From contig NZ_CP073697.1 in NCBI RefSeq assembly GCF_025264665.1, positions 3,825,501 to 3,889,500 of the forward strand: 64,000 bases of DNA. The letters run 5' to 3'. This DNA is from Edaphobacter flagellatus (GTDB taxonomy: Bacteria > Acidobacteriota > Terriglobia > Terriglobales > Acidobacteriaceae). Made by a program: the position numbers and the translations under genes. This document shows, piece by piece, positions 25,565-33,945 of this stretch. Within the stretch, counting starts at the first letter, position 1; every line of letters starts with the position of its first letter. The notes beneath the pieces are model-generated. The model did no database searches. It saw only the letters and a list, made by a program, of their open reading frames with translations, and had not been told where the DNA came from.

Positions 25565-26478
25565 CGGCGAGTCAGCTCGCGGGGTGGGGCGAGTTCGTTG
25601 GCAATTTCGTTTTCGAGCTCGGAGACAGGCTGCAGCGAGTCAATCTTCTCGTCAGAGTTGTCGTTGAGTCCCCCGAAACGCCGGTCGCGACGCTGGTAGT
25701 CGGCGATGGCCTCAAGCAGGTGGACGCCGCGGAAGTCGGGCCAGAGACGATCGGTAATGAAGATCTCGGAGTAGGCGATCTGCCAGAGCAGGAAATTGGA
25801 GATACGCTGCTCGCCCGAAGTACGGACGATCAGGTCGGGGTCGGGCATGTCGGCCGTGTAGAGCGCACGGGAGATGGTGGACTCCTCGAGCGAATCCAGA
25901 GCGCCGGCGCCGAGCAGATCTTCCACGGAGCAGCCGCGTGTGTGGGCTTCGGTGGTGAGGTCGGTCAGGATACGACGGACGGCGTCAACAATCTCTGAGC
26001 GCGCGCCATAGTTGAGCGCCAGCGTGAGGGTGGTGCCGCTGTTCTTCGCTGTGGATTCCATGGCCCACTGCATCGTCTCCTGGACCTCTTGCGGCAGATC
26101 GTAGGTGCGGCCGATATAGTTCATGCGGACGTTGTTGTCGTTCATCCGCTTGACGTTGCCGATGAGATAGTTCTTCAGCAGCTTCATCAGGAAGGTGACT
26201 TCGGACTTAGGCCGCTTGAGATTGTTCTCCAGCGAGAAAGCATAGAGGGTGAGGAAGGGAAGATTGATGCGCGAGGCGGTTTCGACGACATACTGCACGC
26301 TCTCAGCGCCCTGCTGATGGCCCAGAAAACGCTTGAGCGCACGCTTACCCGCCCAGCGGCCATTGCCATCCATGATGATGGCGATGTGCTGCGGGAGACG
26401 TGAGGGATCGAGCTGCCGGTAGACGGCCTGCTCTTCAGAAGAGAGCTCGTGCACGCGGCTGGGGGAAGTGGGGGGCAA
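25561..26478 (-). CDS. uppS: Isoprenyl transferase / undecaprenyl diphosphate synthase
   Basis: Makes undecaprenyl-PP, the lipid carrier for peptidoglycan and O-antigen. The catalytic Asp is in IIMDGNGRWA (Asp37). ALNYGAR, DLIVRTSGEQRISNFLLWQIAYSE and the WPDF motif complete the family set. It has 305 residues, with a C-terminal polar tail of about 35 residues beyond the usual end. The start is TTG at 26478, with AGAGGT upstream; a GTG eight codons further in is possible. Possible promoter: TTGCGA-17-TAGCGT just upstream. It is convergent with the padR pair. Confidence 0.94.
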   Translation of the reverse strand: MPPTSPSRVHELSSEEQAVYRQLDPSRLPQHIAIIMDGNGRWAGKRALKRFLGHQQGAESVQYVVETASRINLPFLTLYAFSLENNLKRPKSEVTFLMKLLKNYLIGNVKRMNDNNVRMNYIGRTYDLPQEVQETMQWAMESTAKNSGTTLTLALNYGARSEIVDAVRRILTDLTTEAHTRGCSVEDLLGAGALDSLEESTISRALYTADMPDPDLIVRTSGEQRISNFLLWQIAYSEIFITDRLWPDFRGVHLLEAIADYQRRDRRFGGLNDNSDEKIDSLQPVSELENEIANELAPPRELTRR

Positions 26479-26563
26479 ATCTACCTCTCAAAGGTTGACG
26501 CTAGCACACCGGAGTGGGCTTCGCAACGAACTGGAGGCGTAATACCAGACAAAAGGACGGAGG

Positions 26564-26603
26564 GTGCCGCACCCTTCCATGGAAAGACAGTCAGATGCGG
26601 CAC
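26564..26603 (-). terminator. Hairpin downstream of the XRE gene
   Basis: GTGCCGCA (26564-26571) pairs with TGCGGCAC (26596-26603), with an internal TTCCATGGAA palindrome that can form a second stem. On the minus strand it is followed by CCTTTTG. It is a plausible terminator for the XRE gene, ahead of uppS. Confidence 0.45.
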
Positions 26604-26634
26604 GGAGGTATGTTTCTACGGTGCTTCTCTTGCT

Positions 26635-27168
26635 CTAGGCCGTGCGGCGACGGCCAGCGGCCAGCTCGCGTACGTGATTGAGGAAGATGGAGCGCTGCAG
26701 GGAATCGAGCTGCGAGACGTAGGCTGCGATCTCGGCCAGGAACGGATCGTTCATCAGCACGGCGGTCTCGTCGCGATGACGCGTGCTGGGATCGCGCAGC
26801 AGGGTGGAGATGTCCACCTGCAGGGCCTTCGCCAGACGATCGAGCGAGGAGAGGGTCGGCATCGCCTTGCCATTCTCGATCTTCGAGATATACGTACGCG
26901 GCACGTTCATGCGAGCCGCAAGCTGACGCTGCGACAGGTTACGAACATGACGCAGATCACGAACCGCAGTAGCGACCTGAAGGCCTTCTGCTGCTGGCGT
27001 GGATTGTGGAACGATGGACAGCGGGGCTGCAACCGGCTCAGGCTCTTCGACCTCGAGCGATTTGTGGCAGCGGCGGCACAGTGAATTTGCTGTACGAAAC
27101 TGCACCAGGCTGCAGTGGTCACAGCGCAATACCTCGCGCTGCTCGACGGGTGCCATCATAGTTGCCAT
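26635..27168 (-). CDS. XRE-family regulator with N-terminal zinc ribbon
   Basis: The 177-residue protein combines two parts. The N terminus has two Cys pairs (CDHC 16-19, CRRC 31-34), like a one-finger zinc ribbon. After a Pro/Ala linker comes an XRE/Cro helix-turn-helix (about 64-118: RNLSQRQLAARMNVPRTYIS, then ENGKAMPTLSSLDRLAKAL). The C-terminal part (LNDPFLAEIAAYVSQL) is helical. A zinc ribbon fused to an XRE domain suggests metal-dependent folding or protein contact. The target is unknown; the divergent HD hydrolase and its repeats in 27169-27380 are candidates. Confidence 0.88.
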   Translation of the reverse strand: MATMMAPVEQREVLRCDHCSLVQFRTANSLCRRCHKSLEVEEPEPVAAPLSIVPQSTPAAEGLQVATAVRDLRHVRNLSQRQLAARMNVPRTYISKIENGKAMPTLSSLDRLAKALQVDISTLLRDPSTRHRDETAVLMNDPFLAEIAAYVSQLDSLQRSIFLNHVRELAAGRRRTA

Positions 27169-27283
27169 AAGTTGTCTTAACGCGGGCGGACCCAGAGCAA
27201 GGAACCGCAGCGCATGTCCGATAACGGAGCAGTGCGATGTGCCTAGATTGACACCGGGTTACTGGATAGTCAAGAGAAACCCG

Positions 27284-27316
27284 TTGATTATTAGCATAAA
27301 AACCGGTAAAAACCGG
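27284..27316 (+). promoter_or_regulatory. Likely promoter of the HD gene with tandem repeats
   Basis: TTGATT (27284-27289) and TAAAAA (27307-27312), 17 nt apart, form a plausible promoter. The tandem repeat AAAAACCGG-T-AAAAACCGG (27298-27316, 10-bp period) overlaps the -10. An inverted repeat CGGGTT-N17-AACCCG (27255-27283) lies just upstream. The pattern suggests a regulator-binding site. Confidence 0.5.
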
Positions 27317-27380
27317 AAAGGAACCAAAGTAGTAACTTGGATCGAGAAGGCAAGTTGTGGTGTGAGCTGCAGGAGAGCGC

Positions 27381-27992
27381 ATGGGATTTGGCAGGCAAGA
27401 GGCGCAGGCGTTGCTCGAGGAGTGGACGAAAGGCGAGTCGTTGCGCAAGCATGGGCTGGCCGTTTCGGTGTGTACAGAGTCTTATGGCCGCCGTGAGGCA
27501 GCGCGTCTCGGAATAAGCGGCGCAGAGGCAGATGCCTTTGCCGAGCCGTATGCCTGTGCTGGGCTACTACATGACATGGACTATGAGCGGCACCCTTCGC
27601 TCGAGGAGCACCCCTTTGTCGGCGTGAAGTATCTGCGCGAGCAGGGATGGCCGGAGCCGGTGCTGCGTGCCATTCTGGCTCATGCTGACTACTCGGGTGT
27701 GCCACGAGAGTCGCATCTGGAAAAGGCGCTCTTCGCCTGCGACGAGCTTGCAGGGTTCCTGACAGCCTGCGCGTTGGTCAAGCCGACGAAGTCGATCCAC
27801 GATGTCGAGGTGGCAGGCGTGAAGAAGAAGATGAAGGACAAAGCCTTCGCCCGTGCAGTGAAGCGAGAAGACATTACGGGAGGAGCGGAGCTGCTGGGGA
27901 TCCCGCTGGAGGAGCATCTGGGGAATTGTCTGAGGGCGATGCAGGAGCGGGCGGGAGAGTTGGGGCTGGCGGGGAGTGAGGCGACAACTTAG
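27381..27992 (+). CDS. HD domain phosphohydrolase
   Basis: A 203-residue HD-domain protein. HGLAVSVCTE gives the first His and AGLLHDMDYERHP the HD pair; AILAHADYSG gives a later His and Asp. HD enzymes hydrolyse phosphomonoesters, (p)ppGpp or nucleotides with a divalent metal. This short stand-alone form is like the HDIG-type proteins often labelled predicted hydrolases. The substrate is unknown. CAGGAGAG lies 3-5 nt before the ATG. The stop overlaps that of convergent pncA by 4 nt. Confidence 0.88.
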   Translation: MGFGRQEAQALLEEWTKGESLRKHGLAVSVCTESYGRREAARLGISGAEADAFAEPYACAGLLHDMDYERHPSLEEHPFVGVKYLREQGWPEPVLRAILAHADYSGVPRESHLEKALFACDELAGFLTACALVKPTKSIHDVEVAGVKKKMKDKAFARAVKREDITGGAELLGIPLEEHLGNCLRAMQERAGELGLAGSEATT

Positions 27993-28642
27993 CGAGTGAG
28001 CAAATCAGTAGTAGAGGAGATGCGGCTGATATGGTTGCTGGCTAGAGCGTTGCTTGTTTCCTCAACGGAACCGGGCAATTCTACTGCCCGCGTTGCGTCC
28101 TCAATCACAACGCACTCAAACCCAGCCGTCGTCCCATCAACTGCTGAGTACCGCACACAGAAGTCATAAGCCAGTCCGCAGAGGAATAGCCGTTTCAGTC
28201 CACGTTCGCGAAGATAGCCTGCCAGGCCGGTCGGTGTCTTGTGGTCGTCTTCCAGAAAAGCAGAGTAGCTGTCGATCTCGCGGCGAAAGCCTTTGCGCAG
28301 GATGAGCTCGGCATGAGGGATGCTGAGTCCGGGGTGCAGCTCGGCTCCTGGAGTCCCCTGCACGCAGTGATCGGGCCAAAGGGTCTGCTTGCCGTACGCG
28401 ACATCAACCGTGGTGAAGGGAGCAGCGCCAGGATGGCTGGAGGCGAAGGAGATGTGGCCGTGCGGGTGCCAGTCCTGCGTGAGGACGACGTGCTCAAAGC
28501 GCCGCGCCAGCTGGTTGATGACGGGGACAACCTGATCTCCGCCCGCGACAGCGAGGGCTCCACCGGGGCAGAAATCGTTCTGCATATCGATGACGAGTAG
28601 TACGTCTGTAGGGACGAGTTGCATCTGCCTAAAGTCTGGCAT
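27989..28642 (-). CDS. pncA: Nicotinamidase (isochorismatase family)
   Basis: Hydrolyses nicotinamide to nicotinate in NAD salvage. The catalytic triad is visible: Asp19 (LVIDMQNDF), Lys117 (ILRKGF) and Cys162 (LAYDFCVRYSA). Metal ligands Asp57 and His59 (QDWHPHGH) and His92 are present. The 217-residue length is normal. The start at 28642 (ATG) or 28624 (second ATG) is open; neither has a good RBS. It fits with the NAD(P)HX repair gene elsewhere in the window but is not linked to it. Confidence 0.95.
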   Translation of the reverse strand: MPDFRQMQLVPTDVLLVIDMQNDFCPGGALAVAGGDQVVPVINQLARRFEHVVLTQDWHPHGHISFASSHPGAAPFTTVDVAYGKQTLWPDHCVQGTPGAELHPGLSIPHAELILRKGFRREIDSYSAFLEDDHKTPTGLAGYLRERGLKRLFLCGLAYDFCVRYSAVDGTTAGFECVVIEDATRAVELPGSVEETSNALASNHISRISSTTDLLTR

Positions 28643-28718
28643 ATCCGAGGGGGTTCATTGAAAGAAATTCTCGAGACATCCTCTAGACCTCTGCGAGTTG
28701 CTGCGATGTAATTCTGCT

Positions 28719-29306
28719 ATGCAGACAGTAGAGAGGTTCACTGCGCAGCAGCCTACAGACAGGCTGTTGAAGCGGTTATTCTGGCCCCGAATCGCGACCC
28801 GGCGCGATGTTGACCTGATCGGTCAGCAGGGCTTCTGGATCTGCGTCGTCGTGGCTTCGGTCTGGACGGTTGGCTCATTCTTCACAGCGCATGTAGTGCT
28901 TGGTCTACTGGTGGGTGCGACGTATTTTCTGGCCGCGATCGGCGTAAGAGTACATAGCATTCCCGCTGCATGGCTTGCGTTTTTCTGTCTGTTTCTCGAT
29001 CGTGTCGCCACGGTTGAGGCCTGGGCACTTGGAGTGCCTGGAGGCGGCAGGCCAACGGTGGGCATTCTCGCAACGATCCTGCTCCTGATGAATATTCGCG
29101 CGACGATTCTTGCCCGGCGGTGGTTGTCTGTAGCAGTCGAATCGGTCGACGCGCAATCTTCGGCGACGTTTCTCGGAAAATTTGTGAATGAGTGGCCGGT
29201 ATTGCTGTGGCCGCGGGTGCGTTATGTGTTTTACCCACTTGCGAGCATAGTAATCCTGACCTCGGTGACGGCGATCTTCTGGCTGCCGCGAATGAAAGGA
29301 CTATGA
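28719..29306 (+). CDS. Hypothetical multi-pass membrane protein
   Basis: A 195-residue protein with about four to five hydrophobic segments (starting at about 40: FWICVVVASVWTVGSF, then VVLGLLVGATYFLAAIGV and the C-terminal YPLASIVILTSVTAIFWL). No conserved domain is recognised. Start ATG 28719; the frame opens at a TTG (28698) with no RBS. It is divergent from pncA. Function unknown. Confidence 0.7.
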   Translation: MQTVERFTAQQPTDRLLKRLFWPRIATRRDVDLIGQQGFWICVVVASVWTVGSFFTAHVVLGLLVGATYFLAAIGVRVHSIPAAWLAFFCLFLDRVATVEAWALGVPGGGRPTVGILATILLLMNIRATILARRWLSVAVESVDAQSSATFLGKFVNEWPVLLWPRVRYVFYPLASIVILTSVTAIFWLPRMKGL

Positions 29307-29317
29307 GGACAACGGCA

Positions 29318-29776
29318 TTACTTGCCCGCAGTATTCTGGATGGTTTTGATTCTGATATCGCTCTGCGTGCACGCCTTATCTTTGCAGATGCCTGCAATCC
29401 AGATTTCGCCTGAGCCAAGCATCGCTCCCCGGTAGTTGACGAAGAGGTTCTCGTACTTCTGCTTCTCAATCACATCGGCGATGTGGGGCGTCACGATCTT
29501 GTCGTAGCTGGCTACGAAAGCTTTGGGTGTGGCTATTCGCATCATGGTTTTTGTATGCGGATTGATGGTGATGGGAAAGCTCACCATCGCGGCGACGGCT
29601 TGTGTGTCGTGCTTGTCGACAGCCTGTTGGAGCGCGGTAAACATCTGCTGAAATTTAGCTGGATCGCCGACGTTGGTCTTGATGGACTGGTCTATGTCGG
29701 CGCGGCTTTGCGCGCGGATAGGTCCGGCCAGTGCAATCACGAGTTCAAGAGTTGTACAAAAACGTGCGAACGTCAT
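29318..29776 (-). CDS. Secreted hypothetical protein
   Basis: From the ATG at 29776 (AAAGGAG 6 nt upstream) it is 152 residues, with a signal peptide (LELVIALAGPIRAQS). The mature part is helical with QQAVDKHDTQAVAAMVSFPITI, resembling NTF2-like secreted domains of unknown role. The last part (GEIWIAGICKDKACTQSDIRI) has two Cys and may form a disulfide. The reading frame extends upstream to 29956, but without an RBS or signal. Function unknown. Confidence 0.7.
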   Translation of the reverse strand: MTFARFCTTLELVIALAGPIRAQSRADIDQSIKTNVGDPAKFQQMFTALQQAVDKHDTQAVAAMVSFPITINPHTKTMMRIATPKAFVASYDKIVTPHIADVIEKQKYENLFVNYRGAMLGSGEIWIAGICKDKACTQSDIRIKTIQNTAGK

Positions 29777-29895
29777 GCATTCTCCTTTGCCGCAGCAATC
29801 TTGCAGCAATAGAGTACACGCCACTGGCTGGGGTTGAAGCGCGCATAAAGCCGAAGATGCTATGCTGACGAGTCTTATGGTGATGGGATGGTGCA

Positions 29896-31620
29896 ATGGC
29901 TGAAGTGGTGAAGTCGGAGGCGGTTCTGGAGTCGAAGCTGGATACAAAGTCGTCACGGTTTACTACGAACCGCGCCGCGCTGCTGGCGCTGTTAGGAGGG
30001 ATCGGCGAGCAGGAGGCCGCGATTCGACAGGGCGGAGGCGCCAAAGCCGCCGAAGCACAGCGCGCCAAGGGCCGCCTGACGGTGCGTGAGCGGCTGACGC
30101 TGCTGCTGGATGAAGGCACGCAGTTGACCGAACTGGGCCTTTGGGCTGCGCACGGTATGTATGAGGAATTCGGCGGTGCCCCCGGCGCAGGCGTTGTCAC
30201 TGGGTTAGGCCGTGTAAGCGGACGGCTTTGCATGATCGTCGCGAATGACGCAACGGTGAAGGCGGGCGCGTTCTTTCCCATGACGGCGAAGAAGGTGCTG
30301 CGCGCGCAGACGATTGCGCTTGAAAACCGAATTCCAACGCTCTACCTCGTTGACTCCGCCGGCGTCTTTCTCCCGCTGCAGGAGGATGTTTTTCCGGACC
30401 AGGATGATTTTGGACGCGTCTTTCGCAATAACGCCGTGATGAGCGCGCTCGGCGTTCCGCAGATTACGGCGATCATGGGTATGTGCGTCGCGGGTGGGGC
30501 CTATCTGCCGGTTATGACCGATACGGTGCTGATGACCGAGGGCTCTGGCCTCTTTCTCGCTGGGCCGTCGCTGGTGCAGGCGGCGATCGGCCAGAAGACC
30601 GGCGCCGAAGAGTTGGGAGGCGCGACGATGCATGCAGAGATTTCAGGCACGGTCGACTTCAAGGAGCCGAATGATCATCTCTGCATCGCGCGGTTGCGCT
30701 CCCTGGTCTCAAAGATCGGTGAGCGCCCGGGAGCTCCGTTCAGCGTCATGCCATACGATGCGGCGAAGGACGCACCGCGATATGCGGCGGACGATCTCTA
30801 CGGCTTGATTGATCCCGATCCTGCAAAGGCAGCGACCAACGTCTACGACATGCACGATATCATTGCGCGCCTTGTCGACCGCTCGGAGTTCGATGAGTAC
30901 AAGGCCGACTTTGGCCGCACGGTGCTGTGCGGGTATGCGCGTATCGGCGGCCGTGCCGTGGGCATTGTTGCCAACCAGAAGATGCATCAGCAGCAGACGG
31001 TGGCGATGGGGCCGCAGGCAGGCACTAAGCGCACGGAGTTCGGCGGCGTGATCTACACAGAGAGCGCGCAGAAGGCTGCCCGCTTCATCATGGACTGCAA
31101 CCAGAACCTGATCCCTCTCATCTTCCTGCACGACGTCAACGGCTTTATGGTGGGCAAGGACGCAGAGTGGAGCGGCATCATCCGCGCCGGAGCGAAGATG
31201 GTCTCGGCCGTAAGTACAAGCGTGGTGCCGAAGATTACGGTTATCGTCGGCGGCAGTTTTGGCGCAGGGCACTATGCAATGTGCGGCAAGGCATACGATC
31301 CGCGTTTCATCCTCGCGTGGCCCACGGCTCGCTACGCGGTGATGAGTGGCGCTTCGGCGGCCAATACGCTGGTTGAGGTGCGAGTGAAGCAGATGGAGCG
31401 CGGCGGCAAACATCTATCCGAAGACGAGAAGAAAGCAATCTACGAAGAAATTAAAGCAACGTACGACGCGCAGGCCGATCCGCGCTATGGGGCAGCAAGA
31501 ATGTGGGTGGATGCGATCATCGATCCCGTCAAGACACGCGAGGTGCTGATGACTGCGCTTGAGTCATGTGCGTTGAATCCGGATGTTGCAAAATTTAATC
31601 CGGGGGTCCTGCAGACGTGA
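29896..31620 (+). CDS. Acyl-CoA carboxylase carboxyltransferase (beta) subunit
   Basis: A 574-residue carboxyltransferase of the methylcrotonoyl-/propionyl-CoA carboxylase class. RLTVRERLTLLLDEGTQLTELG opens the N-terminal half. YLVDSAGVFLPLQEDVFPD, MGMCVAGGAYLP, and later the C-terminal FGAGHYAMCGKAYDPRF and ARMWVDAIIDP are family blocks. The nearby HMG-CoA lyase and enoyl-CoA hydratase favour methylcrotonoyl-CoA (leucine breakdown). The biotin-carboxylase/biotin-carrier alpha subunit is not in the window, so the holoenzyme must be completed elsewhere. Confidence 0.92.
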   Translation: MAEVVKSEAVLESKLDTKSSRFTTNRAALLALLGGIGEQEAAIRQGGGAKAAEAQRAKGRLTVRERLTLLLDEGTQLTELGLWAAHGMYEEFGGAPGAGVVTGLGRVSGRLCMIVANDATVKAGAFFPMTAKKVLRAQTIALENRIPTLYLVDSAGVFLPLQEDVFPDQDDFGRVFRNNAVMSALGVPQITAIMGMCVAGGAYLPVMTDTVLMTEGSGLFLAGPSLVQAAIGQKTGAEELGGATMHAEISGTVDFKEPNDHLCIARLRSLVSKIGERPGAPFSVMPYDAAKDAPRYAADDLYGLIDPDPAKAATNVYDMHDIIARLVDRSEFDEYKADFGRTVLCGYARIGGRAVGIVANQKMHQQQTVAMGPQAGTKRTEFGGVIYTESAQKAARFIMDCNQNLIPLIFLHDVNGFMVGKDAEWSGIIRAGAKMVSAVSTSVVPKITVIVGGSFGAGHYAMCGKAYDPRFILAWPTARYAVMSGASAANTLVEVRVKQMERGGKHLSEDEKKAIYEEIKATYDAQADPRYGAARMWVDAIIDPVKTREVLMTALESCALNPDVAKFNPGVLQT

Positions 31621-31623
31621 TGC

Positions 31624-32138
31624 TCAATCCGGCGTAGAGATTCGCTGTTTTAGTTCGTCAACTAGTCGATCCGCAGATTTTATAGTTTCCTTTTCCCGAT
31701 TTTTTTCGAGGCGCGCCAAGCGTCGATGGTCAGTAGTTGACCACAACAATTCTTTACTATGCGCATCCATGACGCTCAAAATGAGTTGTGGGTCAGTAAC
31801 GTCGTAGCTATATACGGTCGTCTGTTTTGTGTACGAGTTATATGCTGAGCCGGTATGCTGCCCTTTATCTTCGATTACATATTTAAGCTCAATTACCAGG
31901 TCGGCTTGATCAGGGGATGGGGCAAGCGCAAATTTCCCCAACGTTTCATCTCTGCATAAAATTCATCGAATGCGAGAGACGTTCCACTACCTCCAGCATT
32001 GGTGAGAAACACAATTCTCGCATTTCGTATTACTGGGGGTAATGGTGCTTTGGGTACCTCTTTCTTTTTAAAGGAAAAGGCAGGAGTAGCTAAAACAATG
32101 AAAGTCGCACATGCAAAGGCCTTGTTTATTAAACGCAT
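31624..32138 (-). pseudogene. Secreted hypothetical gene split across two frames (-1 frameshift or indel)
   Basis: Two overlapping frames make one coherent protein of about 170 residues. The first (32138 to 31893) has a signal peptide (AFACATFIVLATPAFSF) and reads to FDEFYAEMKRWG, then ends out of phase in LRLPHPLIKPTW. The second (to 31624) continues the expected sequence, FALAPSPDQADLVIELKYV to RISTPD. The switch is at a run of four G on the minus strand, GGGGAAATTT (31933-31939 region). The heptamer GGGAAAT (31932-31938) is in the right phase for -1 slippage. It may be a real frameshift mutation, a sequencing error or programmed frameshifting. The region is AT-richer than its neighbours. 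Family unknown. Confidence 0.7.
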
Positions 32139-32234
32139 TAAAATCCTCTATTAGAGCTTCCCTATTGAACTAGCATTTAGGCTTAGATCGAGTAAATACG
32201 ACATAAGTGTGGCATACAGTTGTTGGAGTTAGAA

Positions 32235-33098
32235 GTGATCAAGATCATTGAATGTCCGCGAGACGCATGGCAGGCCCTTCCAGTTCATATTCCCGCTGAG
32301 ATCAAGGCGGACTATCTTCGTGTGTTGATCGCCGCGGGCTTCAAGCACATCGATGCAGTCAGCTTTGTCTCTGCTGGAGCCGTGCCGCAGATGGCGGACT
32401 CGGAGAAGGTTCTCGAATACCTCGATCCACCTGACGATACGGAGATCATTGGCATCGTGGTCAACGCGAAAGGGGCCGAGCGTGCAATCAAGACCGAAGC
32501 CGTGCAGACGCTGGGATTCCCCTATTCCATCTCGCCAGGCTTTCTGCAGCGCAATCAGAGTCAGACTCCTGAAGAAGCACTGGAGGCGCTGGAGCACGTG
32601 GGTGAAATGGCCTATAAAGCGAACCTCGATGTGGTGGCGTATATTTCGATGGCCTTCGGCAACCCGTATGGCGATGCGTGGTCGATCGATGAAGTGGTCG
32701 ATGCCTGCGACCTGCTGATCGACTCGGGTGTGAAACAGATCTCGCTCGCAGATACGGTTGGCGTTGCGACGCCGAAGCTTGTTGCCGATGTTGTCAGTGA
32801 CGTGCTGGCCGTGCACGATGAGATCGAGATCGGCGTTCACCTGCATGCGCGCTATGACGGCGCACGTGAACTGGTGCGCGCTGCCTACAATGCTGGGTGC
32901 CGCCGCTTCGATGCAGCAATAGGTGGCCTTGGAGGCTGTCCATTTGCACAGGATGTGCTGGTGGGCAATCTGCCGACGGAGATGGTGTTGGAAGAATTGC
33001 GCGCGTTAGGGGCAGAGTTGCCGCCGATGCGGCCACTGGATGGCCTGCAGTCGGCGAGCGCAGAGATCGCACGCAAATACGGAGCGAAAGCGCAGTAA
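32235..33098 (+). CDS. mvaB: Hydroxymethylglutaryl-CoA lyase
   Basis: Cleaves HMG-CoA to acetoacetate and acetyl-CoA, the last step of leucine breakdown. The 287-residue protein has the catalytic Arg/Asp in ECPRD (Arg9, Asp10), metal His202 and His204 (VHLHARYDG), and the catalytic Cys235 in GGLGGCPFAQD. The N-terminal motif is CPRDAWQ, unlike the usual GPRDGLQNE, matching the divergent bacterial branch of the family. GTG 32235 has GGAG 6 nt upstream; the longer TTG start at 32220 overlaps the RBS. The enoyl-CoA hydratase gene follows 26 nt downstream. Confidence 0.92.
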   Translation: MIKIIECPRDAWQALPVHIPAEIKADYLRVLIAAGFKHIDAVSFVSAGAVPQMADSEKVLEYLDPPDDTEIIGIVVNAKGAERAIKTEAVQTLGFPYSISPGFLQRNQSQTPEEALEALEHVGEMAYKANLDVVAYISMAFGNPYGDAWSIDEVVDACDLLIDSGVKQISLADTVGVATPKLVADVVSDVLAVHDEIEIGVHLHARYDGARELVRAAYNAGCRRFDAAIGGLGGCPFAQDVLVGNLPTEMVLEELRALGAELPPMRPLDGLQSASAEIARKYGAKAQ

Positions 33099-33124
33099 TC
33101 GTGGCAGCATCGGCAGGAGGCGTT

Positions 33125-33904
33125 GTGAGTTTCAATACGATTCTGGTGAGTGAAGACGATGGTGTGAGGACGATCACGCTGAATCGCCCGGAGCGCCGCA
33201 ATGCGATGACTCCCGAAATGCAGGACGAATTGATCGCCGCATTGTATGCCGCTGCATCGGACGATTGCCGCGTTGTGGTGCTTGCGGGAGCTGGCGAATC
33301 CTTTTGCGCAGGACTTGATCTGGAGCACCTGAAGACGTTCGCGGACAAGTCAACGGAAGAGCACACAGCGGATGCGCAACGAATTGCGAGGCTCTTTCGC
33401 GCACTCTACGAGCTGCCCAAGCCTACCATCGCCGCAGTGCATGGAGCGGCTGTGGCTGGTGGCACCGGTCTTGCGACAATCTGCGACTTCACGCTTGCGG
33501 TGCCGGGCGCAAAGTTCGGCTATACCGAGGTCAGGATCGGCTTCGTGCCTGCGCTGGTTTCAGCGTTTCTTGCGCTGCAGGTTGGCGACAAGCGCGCGCG
33601 TGACATCCTGCTGACGGGCCGGCTCTTCACAGCGGAGGAAGCAGAACGATGGGGACTCGTCAACGAGGTGGTCTCTGCCGAAGAGTTGGCGAATCGAGTC
33701 AACACAATGGCGAATCAACTGAAGGCCAACAGTCCGCAATCGATGGCTGCGACCAAGAAGCTGCTGGCTGCACAAAACAACGCATGGCTTGAGGTGGCGA
33801 TAGATCGAGCGATGGCTGCAAATGCAGAGGCCCGCGCAACGCATGATTTTCGTGAGGGAGTTACGTCCTTTCTCGAGAAGCGTAAGCCGGTCTGGGGAAA
33901 ATAG
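33125..33904 (+). CDS. Enoyl-CoA hydratase/isomerase family protein (likely methylglutaconyl-CoA hydratase)
   Basis: A crotonase-fold protein of 259 residues. ITLNRPERRNAMTPEM, FCAGLDLEHL and AAVHGAAVAGGTGLATICDF are classic family blocks, with the oxyanion-hole Gly and the hydratase Glu region (FGYTEVRIGFVPALVS). Between HMG-CoA lyase and the carboxylase beta subunit, the likely step is hydration of 3-methylglutaconyl-CoA to HMG-CoA. GTG 33125 has AGGAGG four bases upstream. The frame is open to 32897, but that part lies inside mvaB. Confidence 0.9.
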   Translation: MSFNTILVSEDDGVRTITLNRPERRNAMTPEMQDELIAALYAAASDDCRVVVLAGAGESFCAGLDLEHLKTFADKSTEEHTADAQRIARLFRALYELPKPTIAAVHGAAVAGGTGLATICDFTLAVPGAKFGYTEVRIGFVPALVSAFLALQVGDKRARDILLTGRLFTAEEAERWGLVNEVVSAEELANRVNTMANQLKANSPQSMAATKKLLAAQNNAWLEVAIDRAMAANAEARATHDFREGVTSFLEKRKPVWGK

Positions 33905-33945
33905 CTGTCCCTCGCGTGCCGAACCTGCTTCGATACACTGAAAAG

